From: Tupaia tana
Lineage: Eukaryota > Chordata > Mammalia > Scandentia > Tupaiidae
Reading direction: 5' to 3'
Length of the DNA: 64,000 nucleotides
Assembly: GCA_026018925.1 (NCBI GenBank)
Contig: JAKSZU010000012.1
Span: 49,395,207-49,459,206, forward strand
Positions 33,128 through 37,972 of the stretch are shown piece after piece. Every line of letters starts with the position of its first letter. Within the stretch, counting starts at the first letter, position 1. The translations under genes were made by a program, and so were the position numbers. The notes beneath the pieces are model-generated. The model had not been told where the DNA came from. It saw nothing but the letters and a program-made list of their open reading frames with translations, and made no database searches.

Positions 33128-35205
33128 ATAGGGCGTGTGCACTCGCCAGACAGACAGAGAGAGAGAGAGAGACAGAGAGATAGAAAGCGAGAAATCACCC
33201 CCCCACGCCGCAATCCCTTCTTCTCCATTCTCCTCTTGGGATCTTGGGCATGCATGCACACGCACCCGGCATGAGTTTAAGCCACCGCGTCCGGGACGCG
33301 AACCGTGGTTGACTACATGGGAGTCCAGCGACATAGCCATTACACTAACTGCTGGTCCCCTGTATGGTTATTTTTTTGGAAAGCATAGGCATTCATATAT
33401 TTTTTATGTAGCTAAATTTATTAATCTTTAATTTGCTTTTGAAATTTGAGCTGTGTTTGTAACAGTTTTTGCCATTTACAGATTAAAGAGTAATCCATTT
33501 TAATTCATGTATTTATATGGTTTGAATTATTATGCTTCGACTTTTCATTCATTTGGAAACTTATTTTTATTCACACTGTGTTGGATTTTTTGTCTACATT
33601 TAATCATTGCACATCTTTGCAACTTTCAACATGATTTTGCCCAGCATGCATGCACTGCATGTCAATCAAATCAAAGATGTTACCATATAACATTATCATC
33701 AACAGATAACTATTGTTTAGTGGGAGTTTATTTTTAAATATTAGGCACCTTTTTTTCCCCCGACATTATTTTATATACTTGGGACATAATGGTGATAAGA
33801 CCCACAATATCTAGTTTGTCTCAGAGCTACTGTTGGAGTGAGAGAAGACAGACCATAAAGATAATTTCAGATAATGGCGAATGTTATAAAGAGGATTTTA
33901 AAAATGATGTGACAGAGAGGGAAGAGATGCCTGTCTGATAATATTTGAGCTGATTTTGGAATCACAAGAATAGGACAGCCATATCAAGATCTGGAGAAGA
34001 GCTGTGCAGGCCAAGGCAATATATAGTACCAAGCCATTGAAAAGGACTAGCCCTTAACACTGACTAAATGGGTGTTGTGAACCAGGCACAATGCTAAAAC
34101 ACTTTACCTGCATTATCTCCTTTATTTCTTACAACAACTCTCTGAGAAATAATAGACTAGTTTCTTCTCAGCTTGCAACGTAGGTTTATGTATTCAAACT
34201 GCAATGTGAGTCTGATTTTTTCTTTCTAGGCTTTCATGAGAAGGACAAGAAGCCATATTGCCGAAAGGATTTCTTAGCCATGTTCTCACCCAAATGTGGA
34301 GGCTGCAACCGCCCAGTGTTGGAAAACTACCTTTCGGCCATGGACACTGTCTGGCACCCAGAGTGCTTTGTGTGTGGGGTCTGTATGCTCAGTTCATTGT
34401 TTGGATGTAGGGAAAGTCAGGTGTTCTCCACCCTGGGTGAGGAATTGGTGTGGACTTTCTAAGAGAAACAAGACACGTTATCCATTGTAGGTATCTAATT
34501 TGTAAGTGGGCGGTTGGCCTCCATTTGTCATGGACTCTAGTGAAGTCCCTACAGCTATCAGGTAACTGGGAGGAATTGCAAAGCTGATTTTTGTTGTTGT
34601 TGTTTTAATAGAGATATTTTTATAGGGTACACACACTCACCAGAGAGAGAGAGAAAAAGAGAGAGAGAGAGTGAGAAATCACTCCCCGGGGGGAAGGTCA
34701 CATCACAACCCCCTTTTCTCCATTCTCCTCTCAGGACTTTGGACATACATGCACATGCATCCGGTGTGAGTTTCAAGCCTCCATGTCTGAGACTTGAACT
34801 GTGGTCAGCCATGTGGGAGTCCAGCACCTCTACCACCATGCCACTTGCTGGCCCCTCAATGCTGAAATTTTACTTTGCTGACATTTTATCTCTTGATATC
34901 TGCATTCATTTTCTGTGTCTTCTCTCCACCTTCAGGACTGCTTCAGCAGTTTTTCTACTGGCTCCTTTTTTGAACTGGATGGACGTCCGTTCTGTGAGCT
35001 CCATTACCATCACCGCCGAGGAACCCTATGCCATGGATGTGGGCAGCCCATCACTGGCCGTTGCATCAGTGCCATGGGGTACAAGTTTCATCCTGAGCAC
35101 TTTGTGTGTGCTTTCTGCCTGACACAGTTGTCGAAGGGTGTCTTCAGGGAGCAGAATGACAAGACCTATTGTCAGCCCTGCTTCAGCAAGCTCTTCCCAC
35201 TGTAA
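1591..35205 (+). CDS. LPXN: LPXN (leupaxin), exons 2-9, 5' partial
   Basis: Leupaxin is a paxillin-family adaptor of focal adhesions and podosomes, mostly in blood cells and osteoclasts. Its N-terminal LD motifs bind kinases of the FAK/PYK2 group, and its four C-terminal LIM domains bind zinc and target it to adhesions. Coding exons are 1591-1748, 7546-7592, 13408-13507, 17882-18049, 19168-19341, 19414-19495, 34230-34378 and 34936-35205. All splice sites are GT-AG and all phases join without a break. The exons start inside codon 5, so exon 1 (13 coding bases in human) is outside the window. Adding it gives 386 residues, the human length. LD motifs are seen near residues 4-15, 93-104 and 128-139, and four complete LIM zinc-ligand sets between 152 and 379. 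The protein is very close to human leupaxin as I know it, with no stop or frameshift, so the gene looks functional. Confidence 0.97.
1956..2035. mobile_element. Palindromic mariner-like MITE 2
   Basis: An 80-bp member with the same arms (GGGAAAGTTATGACGTATTT and its complement) is flanked by TA. It has a slightly longer loop than copy 1. Confidence 0.8.
2314..2525. repeat. Compound (CA)n/(TA)n/(TG)n tract
   Basis: Two CA-rich blocks, a TA-rich stretch of ATAT and GTAT units and a TG/TA block occupy about 210 bp with no other content. Reading frames across it are artefacts. Confidence 0.9.
2846..3036 (-). repeat. Type B tRNA-derived SINE
   Basis: The plus strand begins with the complement of an AATAAATAAATTCTTTT-type tail, then TTTGACCAGAGA and a long GA run, and ends with the head complement (CCTTAACTACCATGCTACCTGC). 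Confidence 0.85.
3627..3889 (-). repeat. Type A tRNA-derived SINE
   Basis: Full-length copy with poly(T), the CTATAGGGCACC tail motif, GA-rich and GC-rich middle and a head ending GCTGGTCCC. The flanks AAAACTGCATTTTC and AAAAAATGCATTTTT look like a target-site duplication. Confidence 0.9.
4102..4316 (+). repeat. Type C SINE
   Basis: A diverged family with head ATGGCACAGTGGTATTGCC, a middle block with ACACACAGGTATGGGCCTGG and a CTCTCT stretch before the A-rich tail GTAAGTAAA. Confidence 0.6.
4318..4565 (+). repeat. Type A tRNA-derived SINE (older copy)
   Basis: Head GGCCAGCTGGTTGTATGGTG, then the AATCCCAAGAAG and GGTCATCCTCC blocks, a CTCTCT run and TGCTCTATGGCAAAC before an A-rich tail. It abuts the type C element upstream. 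Confidence 0.8.
4594..4857. repeat. SINE head fragments, partly head-to-head
   Basis: 4594-4740 resembles a diverged type A element on the plus strand. 4746-4800 is a type A head on the plus strand (CAGCAGTTGGCGTAATGGGT) joined directly to a complementary head at 4800-4857 ending GGGGCTGGCCC. Neither has its 3' tail. Confidence 0.55.
4900..5168 (-). repeat. Type A tRNA-derived SINE
   Basis: Poly(T) at 4913-4932, then GAGAGGATTTTGCC, CCCAGAGGGAATGGCC and TTGGGCATGCA blocks. The end is a diverged head complement. Confidence 0.85.
5508..5700 (-). repeat. Type C SINE
   Basis: T-rich start, then GGGTCTCAGTACTGTGAGCC, an AGCTTCAACCAG block, GGAGGTCTCCAGGGG and a TGGATCTGCC block, in the same order as the copies near 22.4 and 47.4 kb. 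Confidence 0.7.
5800..6045 (+). repeat. Type A tRNA-derived SINE (older copy)
   Basis: Head AACCAGCAGTGGTGAGGTGG, AAAATCCCGAGAGAAG and CCCCCAGGGGGTGATTTC blocks, CTCTCT run and TGCCCTATAG tail motif. Confidence 0.85.
6546..6779 (-). repeat. Type C SINE inserted in L2
   Basis: T-rich start, ATGAGAGAGACCGC, GTCTTCACACTGTGATCCACC and an end near TATATGGCTCTGGG. It follows the type C block order. Confidence 0.65.
6781..7054 (-). repeat. Type A SINE inserted in L2
   Basis: Full-length with poly(T), GAGAGGTTTTTGCTATAGGG, a GC-rich middle and head complement ending CTAACTGCTAGTCCC. Confidence 0.9.
7546..7592 (+). CDS. LPXN: LPXN exon 3 (tyrosine-containing linker)
   Basis: A 47-bp exon lies between a pyrimidine-rich acceptor (CTTAG) and the donor AG/GTATTT. 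It encodes residues 58-72 plus two bases of Ser73 and reads [15 protein letters not shown]. It keeps Tyr62 and Tyr72. Tyr72 is the reported LYN phosphorylation site in human leupaxin, which is family knowledge and not visible in DNA. Confidence 0.95.
8218..8478 (-). repeat. Type A tRNA-derived SINE
   Basis: TTTTTTTAAATC start, TGCAATAGGGTGTGTGC, GA-rich block and head complement ending CCACCTGCTGCCCCC. The flanks GTGAAATACATTTTT and ATGAAATACATTTGT look like a target-site duplication. Confidence 0.85.
9236..9312 (-). mobile_element. L1 3' terminus, short 5'-truncated copy
   Basis: Starts with the complement of an A tail, then TTTACATTTAATCATTGTAC and a GCATACAATGTAG block shared with 29.35, 33.6 and (inverted) 44.2 kb. 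I assign the family to L1 from the longer copy at 29.3 kb. Confidence 0.55.
9859..9920. repeat. (TA)n-rich microsatellite
   Basis: About 60 bp of ATAT and ATGTAT units next to the poly(T) of the following SINE. Confidence 0.9.
9921..10157 (-). repeat. Type A tRNA-derived SINE
   Basis: TTTTTTATAGGGTGCATGAG start, CCCCCAGGGGCGATGGCC and TTGGGCATGC blocks, head complement ending CAGCTGCTGGTCCC. Confidence 0.9.
10380..11030. other. Unassigned intron sequence with a ~110-bp tandem duplication
   Basis: About 10775-10885 and 10886-10996 align as diverged direct repeats; both hold CTTAAGAGAGAA, a CCATT...CTAC block and AAAATAAGT. A 182-codon minus-strand open frame crosses it. It shows no domain I recognise and I treat it as chance. 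Confidence 0.4.
11040..11272 (+). repeat. Type A SINE, 5' truncated
   Basis: Starts inside the head at ATGGTTTGAGTCCTGGAC and continues through TGCATGTGTGTGCATG, CTCT run and TATCCTATGGCAACC to an AAATAAATAAAT tail. Confidence 0.8.
11326..11361. repeat. (CA)n microsatellite
   Basis: About 17 CA units with one interruption near the start. Confidence 0.95.
11706..11978 (-). repeat. Type A SINE with 18-bp target duplication
   Basis: Full-length and clean. The flanks are exact copies of AGAAATGCTTTAATTTTT at 11688-11705 and 11979-11996. Confidence 0.95.
12124..12387 (-). repeat. Type A SINE with target duplication
   Basis: Full-length copy flanked by CATGATTACTTT at 12112-12123 and 12388-12399. 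Confidence 0.95.
12525..12770 (+). mobile_element. hAT-type non-autonomous DNA transposon relic
   Basis: Starts near CCAGAGATTTGCAAACTTT and holds AGTAAATATGTTAGACTTTC, GGTCTCTGCCACAACTACTC and ATTTGGCCCGTAGACC, a block order known from a eutherian hAT-Charlie-like repeat. I do not name the subfamily. Confidence 0.65.
13018..13240 (+). repeat. Type A SINE (older copy)
   Basis: Head GGCTAGCAGGTGGTGTGGTG, GTGCATATGCGTGCATGG, CCATCCCCCTTGGGGTAATT and CTCT run with a short A tail. Confidence 0.8.
13408..13507 (+). CDS. LPXN: LPXN exon 4 (LD4-like motif)
   Basis: This 100-bp exon has acceptor CACTATAG and donor AAG/GTGAGT. It completes Ser73 and encodes residues 74-106. A proline run precedes the LD motif [12 protein letters not shown] (93-104), which corresponds to paxillin LD4. 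It ends in phase 0, so a cassette exon of a multiple of three bases could follow without a frame change (see 14124-14168). Confidence 0.95.
14124..14168 (+). other. Candidate alternative LPXN exon (45 bp, in frame)
   Basis: A segment within LPXN intron 4 has a good pyrimidine-rich acceptor (TTTCTATTTTAG) and an ideal donor (CAG/GTAAGT). It is 45 bp long, phase 0 at both ends and has no stop. Its 15 codons read [15 protein letters not shown] and would insert between residues 106 and 107, just after the LD4-like motif. I do not recall this peptide in human or mouse leupaxin. The paxillin beta and gamma isoform exons insert at the matching place. Whether it is used needs RNA data. Confidence 0.45.
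14206..14393 (+). repeat. Type A SINE, 5' truncated
   Basis: Begins at GGACCCGGTGGCTTAAAAC, after the B box, then runs to GCCCTATAGCAAAAACC and an A tail. It begins 38 bp after the candidate exon donor at 14169. Confidence 0.85.
14833..15077 (-). repeat. Type A SINE with target duplication
   Basis: Full-length copy between TAATGTATGATC(TTTT)CATTTTT ending at 14832 and TAATGTCTGATCATTTTT starting at 15078. Confidence 0.9.
15548..15742 (-). repeat. Type B SINE (first of a pair sharing a target)
   Basis: T/A-rich tail complement, TTTGACCAGAGAGAG, head complement ending GCCACCTGCTGGTCCC. Flanked by AAATTTGCACTTT at 15535-15547 and 15743-15755. Confidence 0.85.
15756..15942 (-). repeat. Type B SINE (second of the pair)
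   Basis: Flanked by the same 13-mer at 15743-15755 and 15943-15955. Its tail has expanded into a (TTTA)n(TCTA)n microsatellite at about 15799-15855. Confidence 0.85.
16590..17560 (+). repeat. L2 3' region, split by a SINE
   Basis: About 670 bp of L2-like sequence holds TTCAGTGCTTTCCATTTC, CTGGAATGTTTTCCCC, ACTTTGTCTTGTACATTGC and GAGCAGTGATTCGCAC. The end is interrupted by the SINE at 17265-17528. Confidence 0.75.
17265..17528 (+). repeat. Young type A SINE in L2
   Basis: One of the most intact, CpG-rich copies: A box-like TTAGCGTAATGGC, B box variant GGTTCGCGTCC, CGCACGCGCCCTATAG and a pure A tail. Target duplication AATATTACAGAATA at 17251-17264, repeated at the 3' end up to 17541. Confidence 0.95.
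17882..18049 (+). CDS. LPXN: LPXN exon 5 (LD5 motif, start of LIM1)
   Basis: A 168-bp exon, phase 0 at both ends, encodes residues 107-162. It holds the last LD motif ([12 protein letters not shown], 128-139), the conserved [11 protein letters not shown] linker and the first two LIM1 zinc ligands, Cys152 and Cys155. The acceptor is CATACCAG and the donor AAG/GTAGAA. Confidence 0.96.
18178..18340 (+). repeat. Type B SINE
   Basis: Head GGGGCTAGCAGGTGGCATGG, B box GGTTCGAGTCC-like (AGTTCGAGTCC), CTTTCTCTCTGGTCAAATTT and an AATAATAATA tail. Confidence 0.85.
18360..18575 (-). repeat. MIR relic
   Basis: The plus strand shows complement-MIR order: GTGCTTTGCACATACTCCC, TTATAGAGATAAAGAAACTAAAG and AAGATTTGAAACCAGG. 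Confidence 0.7.
19168..19341 (+). CDS. LPXN: LPXN exon 6 (LIM1, start of LIM2)
   Basis: A 174-bp exon, phase 0 at both ends, encodes residues 163-220. It carries the LIM1 ligands His172, His175, Cys178, Cys181, Cys199 and Asp202, and opens LIM2 with Cys211 and Cys214. The donor GAT/GTAAGT starts a very short 72-nt intron. Confidence 0.97.
19414..19495 (+). CDS. LPXN: LPXN exon 7 (middle of LIM2)
   Basis: An 82-bp exon after the acceptor CTTTTCCAG encodes residues 221-247 and the first base of Gly248. It holds the LIM2 ligands His231, His234, Cys237 and Cys240. The donor GAAG/GTACGG opens a 14.7-kb intron full of SINE, MIR, L2, MITE and L1 copies. Confidence 0.97.
19670..19797 (-). repeat. 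Old 7SL/Alu-like monomer
   Basis: The plus strand matches an inverted Alu-type monomer: ACAGGGTCTTGGTATATTGC, CCCAGACCAACCTCAAGCTC, GATCCTTCTGCCTCAGTC and TATTATAGGCCCACATTACT. It is strongly diverged. 7SL-derived SINEs are known only from Euarchontoglires, so this is lineage evidence. Confidence 0.75.
19905..20153 (-). repeat. Type C SINE
   Basis: GAAAGTTTATTTCTC start, GAGAGAGAGAAAAGC, a CCCCAGCCTTCCAG block and an end with CACTACCAGACTGGGC. Confidence 0.6.
20169..20424 (-). repeat. Type A SINE
   Basis: Short poly(T), TTTTTGTCATAGAGTGTATC, CCCCGGGGGAATGGCCACAC and head complement ending CCACCTGCTGACCCC, then a 22-T run. Confidence 0.85.
20705..21125 (+). repeat. MIR split by a type B SINE
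   Basis: MIR 5' part (20705-20832: AGTCAGACTGCTTAATTCAA, AAGCTATTTAACCTCTC) resumes at 21010 (CAGCAAAATAGGCCTAATAA, TAGAACAGTGTCTGACACG). Confidence 0.85.
20833..21008 (-). repeat. Type B SINE inserted in MIR
   Basis: Starts AATTATTTTATTTATTTATT, then a (GA)n run, and ends with head complement CTACCTCCTGGCCCCC. Confidence 0.85.
21495..21727 (-). repeat. Type B SINE
   Basis: A/T-rich tail complement with TTATTATTATTA, a GA run and head complement ending CATGCCACCTGCTACTGCC. The middle also has a type A-like TATAGGGTATG. Confidence 0.75.
22330..22750 (-). repeat. Type C SINE split by a type B SINE
   Basis: The best-preserved type C copy (GGGTCTCAGTGCTGTGATCC, CAGCTTCAGCTAGCCCAGAT, GGGAACCTTCCCATTTGG). 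It is interrupted at 22534-22712 and ends CATCACCATCTGGGCCCC. Confidence 0.8.
22534..22712 (-). repeat. Type B SINE inside type C SINE
   Basis: Exact target duplication CACCACATTTTA at 22522-22533 and 22713-22724. This shows type B jumped after type C was in place. Confidence 0.9.
23208..23538 (+). repeat. Type B SINE with tandem-duplicated 3' part
   Basis: The element begins GGGCCGGCGGCAGGTGGC. Its 3' two-thirds plus flank (23257-23402) is repeated at 23403-23538, the second copy missing about 10 bases of the CT run and otherwise nearly identical. Confidence 0.9.
23629..23910 (-). repeat. Type A SINE with long poly(T)
   Basis: About 34 T at the start, full-length body and a (CA)n in the GC-rich part. 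Flanked by CAGCTGCAT at 23620-23628 and 23911-23919. Confidence 0.92.
24353..24623 (+). repeat. Type A SINE (first of a pair sharing a target)
   Basis: Full-length copy flanked by GAATGAGACATTGG (24339-24352) and GAATGAAACATTGG (24624-24637). Confidence 0.93.
24638..24826 (+). repeat. Type B SINE (second of the pair)
   Basis: Flanked by GAATGAAACATTGG (24624-24637) and GAATGAGACATT (24827-24838). Confidence 0.9.
25447..25713 (-). repeat. Type A SINE
   Basis: TTTTTTTTATAAGAGATTTTGCC start and head complement ending CCCTCTGCTGACCCC. Confidence 0.85.
25747..26345 (+). repeat. Nested cluster of three SINEs
   Basis: An older type A head (25747-25835) is interrupted by a second type A element (about 25836-26079) and a 5'-truncated type B element (about 26090-26205). 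The first element seems to resume at about 26213 (GTGTATGCATGGGAGAATGG) and ends in its own AAATAAATAAGT tail. Confidence 0.65.
26478..26645 (-). repeat. MIR relic
   Basis: Complement-MIR order: CCCATAACAACCTGCAAAGG, GATGAGAACACTTAATC, GTGGGATATAAACCCAG. Confidence 0.65.
26863..27121 (-). repeat. Type A SINE with target duplication
   Basis: Full-length copy flanked by GGCATTTCATTTCTA at 26848-26862 and 27122-27136. Confidence 0.95.
27137..28261. other. LPXN intron 7 segment with no assigned repeat
   Basis: About 1.1 kb of ordinary-looking sequence. I see no exon with both splice sites in the LPXN frame and no recognisable repeat. Open frames here lack coding character. Confidence 0.4.
28262..28432 (+). 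mobile_element. MER20-like DNA transposon
   Basis: Holds CATCACCTAGAGACTTGTTA, GTCCCATCCCAGATCTACTG, TCAGAAACTCTGGGGGGAG, ATCTGCATTTGAACAAG and a terminus TGAGAAACACTG, the MER20 order. Confidence 0.8.
28711..28972 (+). repeat. Type A SINE with target duplication
   Basis: Flanked by AACCAGAGGT at 28701-28710 and 28973-28982. A tail of 24 A. Confidence 0.92.
29125..29204. mobile_element. Palindromic mariner-like MITE 3
   Basis: An 80-bp inverted repeat with TA on both sides. Arms include GAAGTCATGATGTATTT and its complement CAAAAATGCATCATGACCTT. Confidence 0.8.
29340..29795 (-). mobile_element. L1 3' end
   Basis: On the plus strand it reads as an inverted L1 3' UTR: a T/A-rich start, TTTAATCACTGTACATC, a C-rich block at 29525-29575 and then GTCTGGCTTGCTTCACTTAA and AATGGCTGAATAGGATC, which are recognisable inverted L1M motifs. 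Confidence 0.7.
30020..30330 (-). repeat. L2 3' end
   Basis: ATTCATTCAATAAATATGTA, GGTACTATTCTAGGACTACA and CCTGCTCTCATGGTG are inverted L2 3' motifs. Confidence 0.7.
30353..30384. repeat. Poly(T) run of 32
   Basis: A pure homopolymer with no recognisable SINE body beside it. It may be the tail of an unrecognised retroposon. Confidence 0.9.
30630..30815 (+). repeat. Diverged type A SINE
   Basis: Head GAGGCCAGCAGGTGGTGG, GGCACTGGATTCCACATGGC, GTGTGCATGCCCCAAATTCC and CTCTGTGGGGGTGC. Confidence 0.7.
31008..31238 (+). repeat. Diverged type A SINE
   Basis: Head GGTTAGCCAGTGGCATGG, a reduced B box CGTTCGATTCC, CTCTCTGGTGAGTACAC and TACCCTACAGCAA. Confidence 0.75.
31245..31482 (-). repeat. Type C SINE
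   Basis: GATTATTTATTGCTTTTGAG start, TCTCAACAGGGTCTTGATGC, CAGCCTCGGCTAGCCCCAG and an end CTGCCACTGTCTAGCACC. Confidence 0.8.
31692..31968 (-). repeat. Type A SINE with C-rich expansion
   Basis: Typical ends (TTTTTGCTGTAGGGTATG and GCCACTTGCTGGCCC). The CCCCC/GGGGG dyad is replaced by a longer C-rich stretch at about 31778-31820. Confidence 0.85.
32044..32112. mobile_element. Palindromic mariner-like MITE 4
   Basis: 69 bp between TA dinucleotides. Arms AAAGTCACGATGTATTTGTG and ACATCATGGCTTTCC. Confidence 0.75.
32780..32823. mobile_element. Short mariner-like MITE 5 (internal deletion)
   Basis: Only about 44 bp: TTGGGTCATTGGAAAAATC, a shortened core and AATTACCCAA, following TA. It is the smallest member here. 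Confidence 0.6.
33090..33360 (-). repeat. Type A SINE (C-variant B box)
   Basis: 31-T start, a (GA)n stretch and head complement with GGACGCGAACCGTGG. The CCCCC/GGGGG dyad has lost its G half. Confidence 0.9.
33590..33725 (-). mobile_element. L1 3' terminus, 5' truncated
   Basis: ACATTTAATCATTGCACATC, CCAGCATGCATGCACTGC and ATCAAATCAAAGATGTTACC match the 29.35-kb copy and the inverse of the 44.2-kb copy. Confidence 0.65.
33795..34160 (-). repeat. L2-like relic
   Basis: GAAGACAGACCATAAAGATAA, TGTTATAAAGAGGAT and GAGAGGGAAGAGATGCC resemble the inverted L2 order. The last part (CACTTTACCTGCATTATCTC) may be a separate MIR or L2 piece. Confidence 0.5.
34230..34378 (+). CDS. LPXN: LPXN exon 8 (end of LIM2, most of LIM3)
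   Basis: A 149-bp exon completes Gly248 and encodes residues 249-297. It contains Cys258 and Asp261 of LIM2 and Cys270, Cys273, His290, Cys293 and Cys296 of LIM3. The donor is GGG/GTCTGT, which departs from the usual GTRAGT. The reading frame continues correctly into exon 9, so I accept it. Confidence 0.96.
34592..34855 (-). repeat. Type A SINE in intron 8 of LPXN
   Basis: TTGTTGTTGTTG start, GATATTTTTATAGGGTACAC, CCCCGGGGGGAAGGTCAC and head complement ending CACTTGCTGGCCCC. It makes up nearly half of the 557-bp intron. Confidence 0.85.
34936..35205 (+). CDS. LPXN: LPXN exon 9 (end of LIM3, LIM4, stop)
   Basis: The terminal coding exon follows acceptor CACCTTCAG and encodes residues 298-386 and TAA. 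It finishes LIM3 with Cys299, Cys317 and His320. It holds all of LIM4 (Cys329, Cys332, His349, His352, Cys355, Cys358, Cys376, Cys379) and ends KLFPL, as in human leupaxin. Confidence 0.97.
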   Translation, partial: DCFSSFSTGSFFELDGRPFCELHYHHRRGTLCHGCGQPITGRCISAMGYKFHPEHFVCAFCLTQLSKGVFREQNDKTYCQPCFSKLFPL

Positions 35206-35765
35206 TCTCAACTGACCCACAGCTTCTTCAAATCCTCTATAAAAGTTAAACGAAGAGAGAAGAGAGTACATTTGCTGTTACTAACCTTCTGCTTAATAGG
35301 CTTATAGAGAAAGTAAAGATGATGAGCGAATAAGGAAACTTCTAGATGTTACATGACTAGACTCATAATCTTACTTTTAGAGTTCTAGTATTTTAAAAAT
35401 CAAATACTTGAATTTAAATCTAGATCCTGCTGTCTAGTCCCACTGCAGATGTATCTACCGCATGCATAATTCATTCCACCACCAGAGACCTCGGTTTTCT
35501 CCAGTTTCACCTTTACCGTTGGCTCTGTTCATATTGCCTTTGTCCTTCATCCTTGTTCCTTTTCCATCTTTCCTCATTTCTAGGTAACTCTCTGTTCCAG
35601 TCACTGAGGTGGACTTTATTCTTGCTGTCAGGAATCATGATTCCACTCTGAAGTTCTTTGCATCTTTCTTCAGTGTTTTTCTCTTTTTCATGAGAAGATA
35701 GATGTGTAACGAGACAGCTTTGAGTACTGGCATCAGTGATGAATAAAGTGGTTTGCGGCTTTAAT
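35206..35765 (+). other. LPXN: LPXN 3' untranslated region
   Basis: About 560 bp follow the stop codon and are free of the younger SINEs. They end shortly after an AATAAA at 35742-35747, which is followed by a GT-rich stretch (GTGGTTTG) typical of a cleavage site. This length fits the human LPXN 3' UTR. The exact cleavage point is inferred. Confidence 0.75.
35742..35747 (+). terminator. LPXN: LPXN polyadenylation signal AATAAA
   Basis: This is a canonical hexamer about 540 bp after the stop codon with a downstream GT-rich element. It is the only canonical hexamer I noticed between the stop codon and this point. Confidence 0.7.
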
Positions 35766-36254
35766 GACTCATTGTCATATTTATTTAGTGGATGAACTTT
35801 TTGCTTCTCATGGTATATGCTAGGCTCTATGTACAATTAAATTTGTATCATATCTCTTGTTTCCTTTTATACAGTAGACACTTTTTAAAATTTTAATCAG
35901 AAGAAATTAAAAGGAGGGACTCTTAGGCACAAACTTCCTTCCTTAGTTTGGGTCCATAACAATTTTATCTTATTTTTTGGATCTAAGTGATTGAATCATA
36001 TTAAAAAATGTCAAGGCTTCTTAAAATTGTTTTCATCACTTTGTTTACATAAGGAGAAAATATGATTCTTCATTAGATACTTCCAGATTTCTAAAGCAGA
36101 AAATGAAACACACATCTTTAACTTCACAATTACCTCATGAAGACAAACGAGATGACTGATCGTAGGGCATCTTTGAAGAAAGAGACTATAAAGATTATTT
36201 GATTACTTTCTTTTTTGGATTAGAAAAGCCAAGCTCCCAAGAAAAACTCTTCTT

Positions 36255-36525
36255 TTTTTTTTTTTTTTTTTTTTTTTAGAGGTTTTTCGCTATAGGGCAC
36301 GTGCGCTCGCCAGACAGAGAGAGACATAGAGACAGAAAGCAAGAAGTCACCCCCCAGGGGGAATGATCATGCCGCAATCCCTTCTCCTCCATTCTCCTCT
36401 TGGGATCGTGGGCATGCACACACACGCGCCCGGCGTGAGTTTTAAGCCACCAGGTCCAGGATGCGAACCGCGGTCGACTACGTGGGAGTCCAGCGACATA
36501 GCCATTACGCTAACTGCTGGTTCCC
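36255..36525 (-). repeat. Type A SINE (left arm of an inverted pair)
   Basis: Young copy with CGCGGTCGACTACG and the C-variant B box (GCGAACCGCGG). Flanked by AGAAAAACTCTTCTT ending at 36254 and again at 36526-36540. Confidence 0.95.
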
Positions 36526-36542
36526 AGAAAAACTCTTCTTGA

Positions 36543-36801
36543 GGGACTAGCAGTTAGTGTTAATGGCTATGTTGCTGGACTCCAATGTAGTTGACCGTGG
36601 TTCGAGTCCTGGACCCAGTGGCTTAAACAACGCCCGGTGTGTGTGCATGCGTGCCCAAGATCCCGAGAGGAGAATGGAGGAGAAGGGATTGTGGCGTGGC
36701 CATCCCCCTGGGGGTGATTTCTCACTTTCTGTCTCTCTGTCTCTTTCTTTCTGGCAAGTGCATGTGCCCTATAGCAAAAACGTCTCTGAGGAAAAAAAAA
36801 A
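36543..36801 (+). repeat. Type A SINE (right arm of an inverted pair)
   Basis: Full-length plus-strand copy flanked by AAAAACTCTTCTTGA at about 36528-36542 and 36802-36816. Confidence 0.95.
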
Positions 36802-37724
36802 AAAAACTCTTCTTGATTGTTTGTTCCTTTCAAAATATTATAAGTAAATTTATAGGAAAGCTTGACATGTTATTAAAAAATCTGACTTTCTTAGGCGCTA
36901 TGAGGTTGTTTTCTTTTGTTTTTTAAATCTCAAGTGGTCACCTTTCTTCAAGAGAGATATTGAAAAGATCTGCACTGTGTCTTTCTTACCATGTTTTTTA
37001 AAATAATTTTTTAATTACAGCAAAACCAGTTTTAGAATTCTTGACTCCAAAATAAGTTACCAATTAAAAGCTCCCTCGCTGTAAGTATTTTTGAAACTAG
37101 GGCCACATTTAGCTTCTTTAGGTAAGTTTGGAAATAGTACTTCTTGTGGAACTGAAGTGTACTAAATGATTCTTACCAGGCTTTCTGTCTGTATCCTTCA
37201 TTGGAATGGATAAGGGGGAAGGGGGTTGAGAGTTAAAAGGCAGTAATAACAGTTGATTCTATAAAACAGGAACTCCAAATGCATCTAAGGTATGTGAGAG
37301 TCACACAGATATGGAGCCATCTGGCCTATCCTGTTTGCCTGGCTCAGAGCACTAAACTAAGGCCAAGTACACATTCAGTTTCAGAACATCCTCTTTAGTG
37401 TCTTAACCATGTGATGTCATATGCAGGTGTTAACATGATCATGTTCATGGTTACCTTGGCAATGTCACAAAGTAAGCTCGGGATTTTAGCACTTAAGAAA
37501 TGTTCAGGTGTTAACTATTTTAAGGATTATTTCGAAATTGCAGGTAGACTCTAAATATTTTTAAATGTCAGAGAAAAGCTAGAGTACACTAAGGTGGAAT
37601 TAAGAAGTGAAGGCTTTTTTCTCACAGTGATTGTACGTGATTATATTTGCTCAAAAAGAGATGCTGCCTTTAAGATCAGTGTGTTAGCAACAAGAAACCC
37701 ACCTACATGTAAAAAGTTCTTTTT

Positions 37725-37972
37725 GAAAAGATAATTTTTCTAAATTTGTTTCTTTTGTGGGCAATAGAGACAGTGATAGAGACTGAGCGAGACAGCACCC
37801 CCACAGGATCTTGATGCCACTATCCACTCCCAGCTTCAACCAGGCCCAGATCATGGGCATTTCTGTACCTGGAATCATACTTAAGAAGTCTCTGGATGTG
37901 AACCTGGAAGCTTCACATGTAAAATTGCTTGTAGAACATTGCATTTTACCACTGCACCACTGTCCATTCCCT
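37725..37972 (-). repeat. Type C SINE
   Basis: AAGATAATTTTTCTAAATTT start, CACAGGATCTTGATGCCAC, CAGCTTCAACCAGGCCCAG, AAGAAGTCTCTGGATGTGAA and ACCACTGCACCACTGTCC end. Confidence 0.8.
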
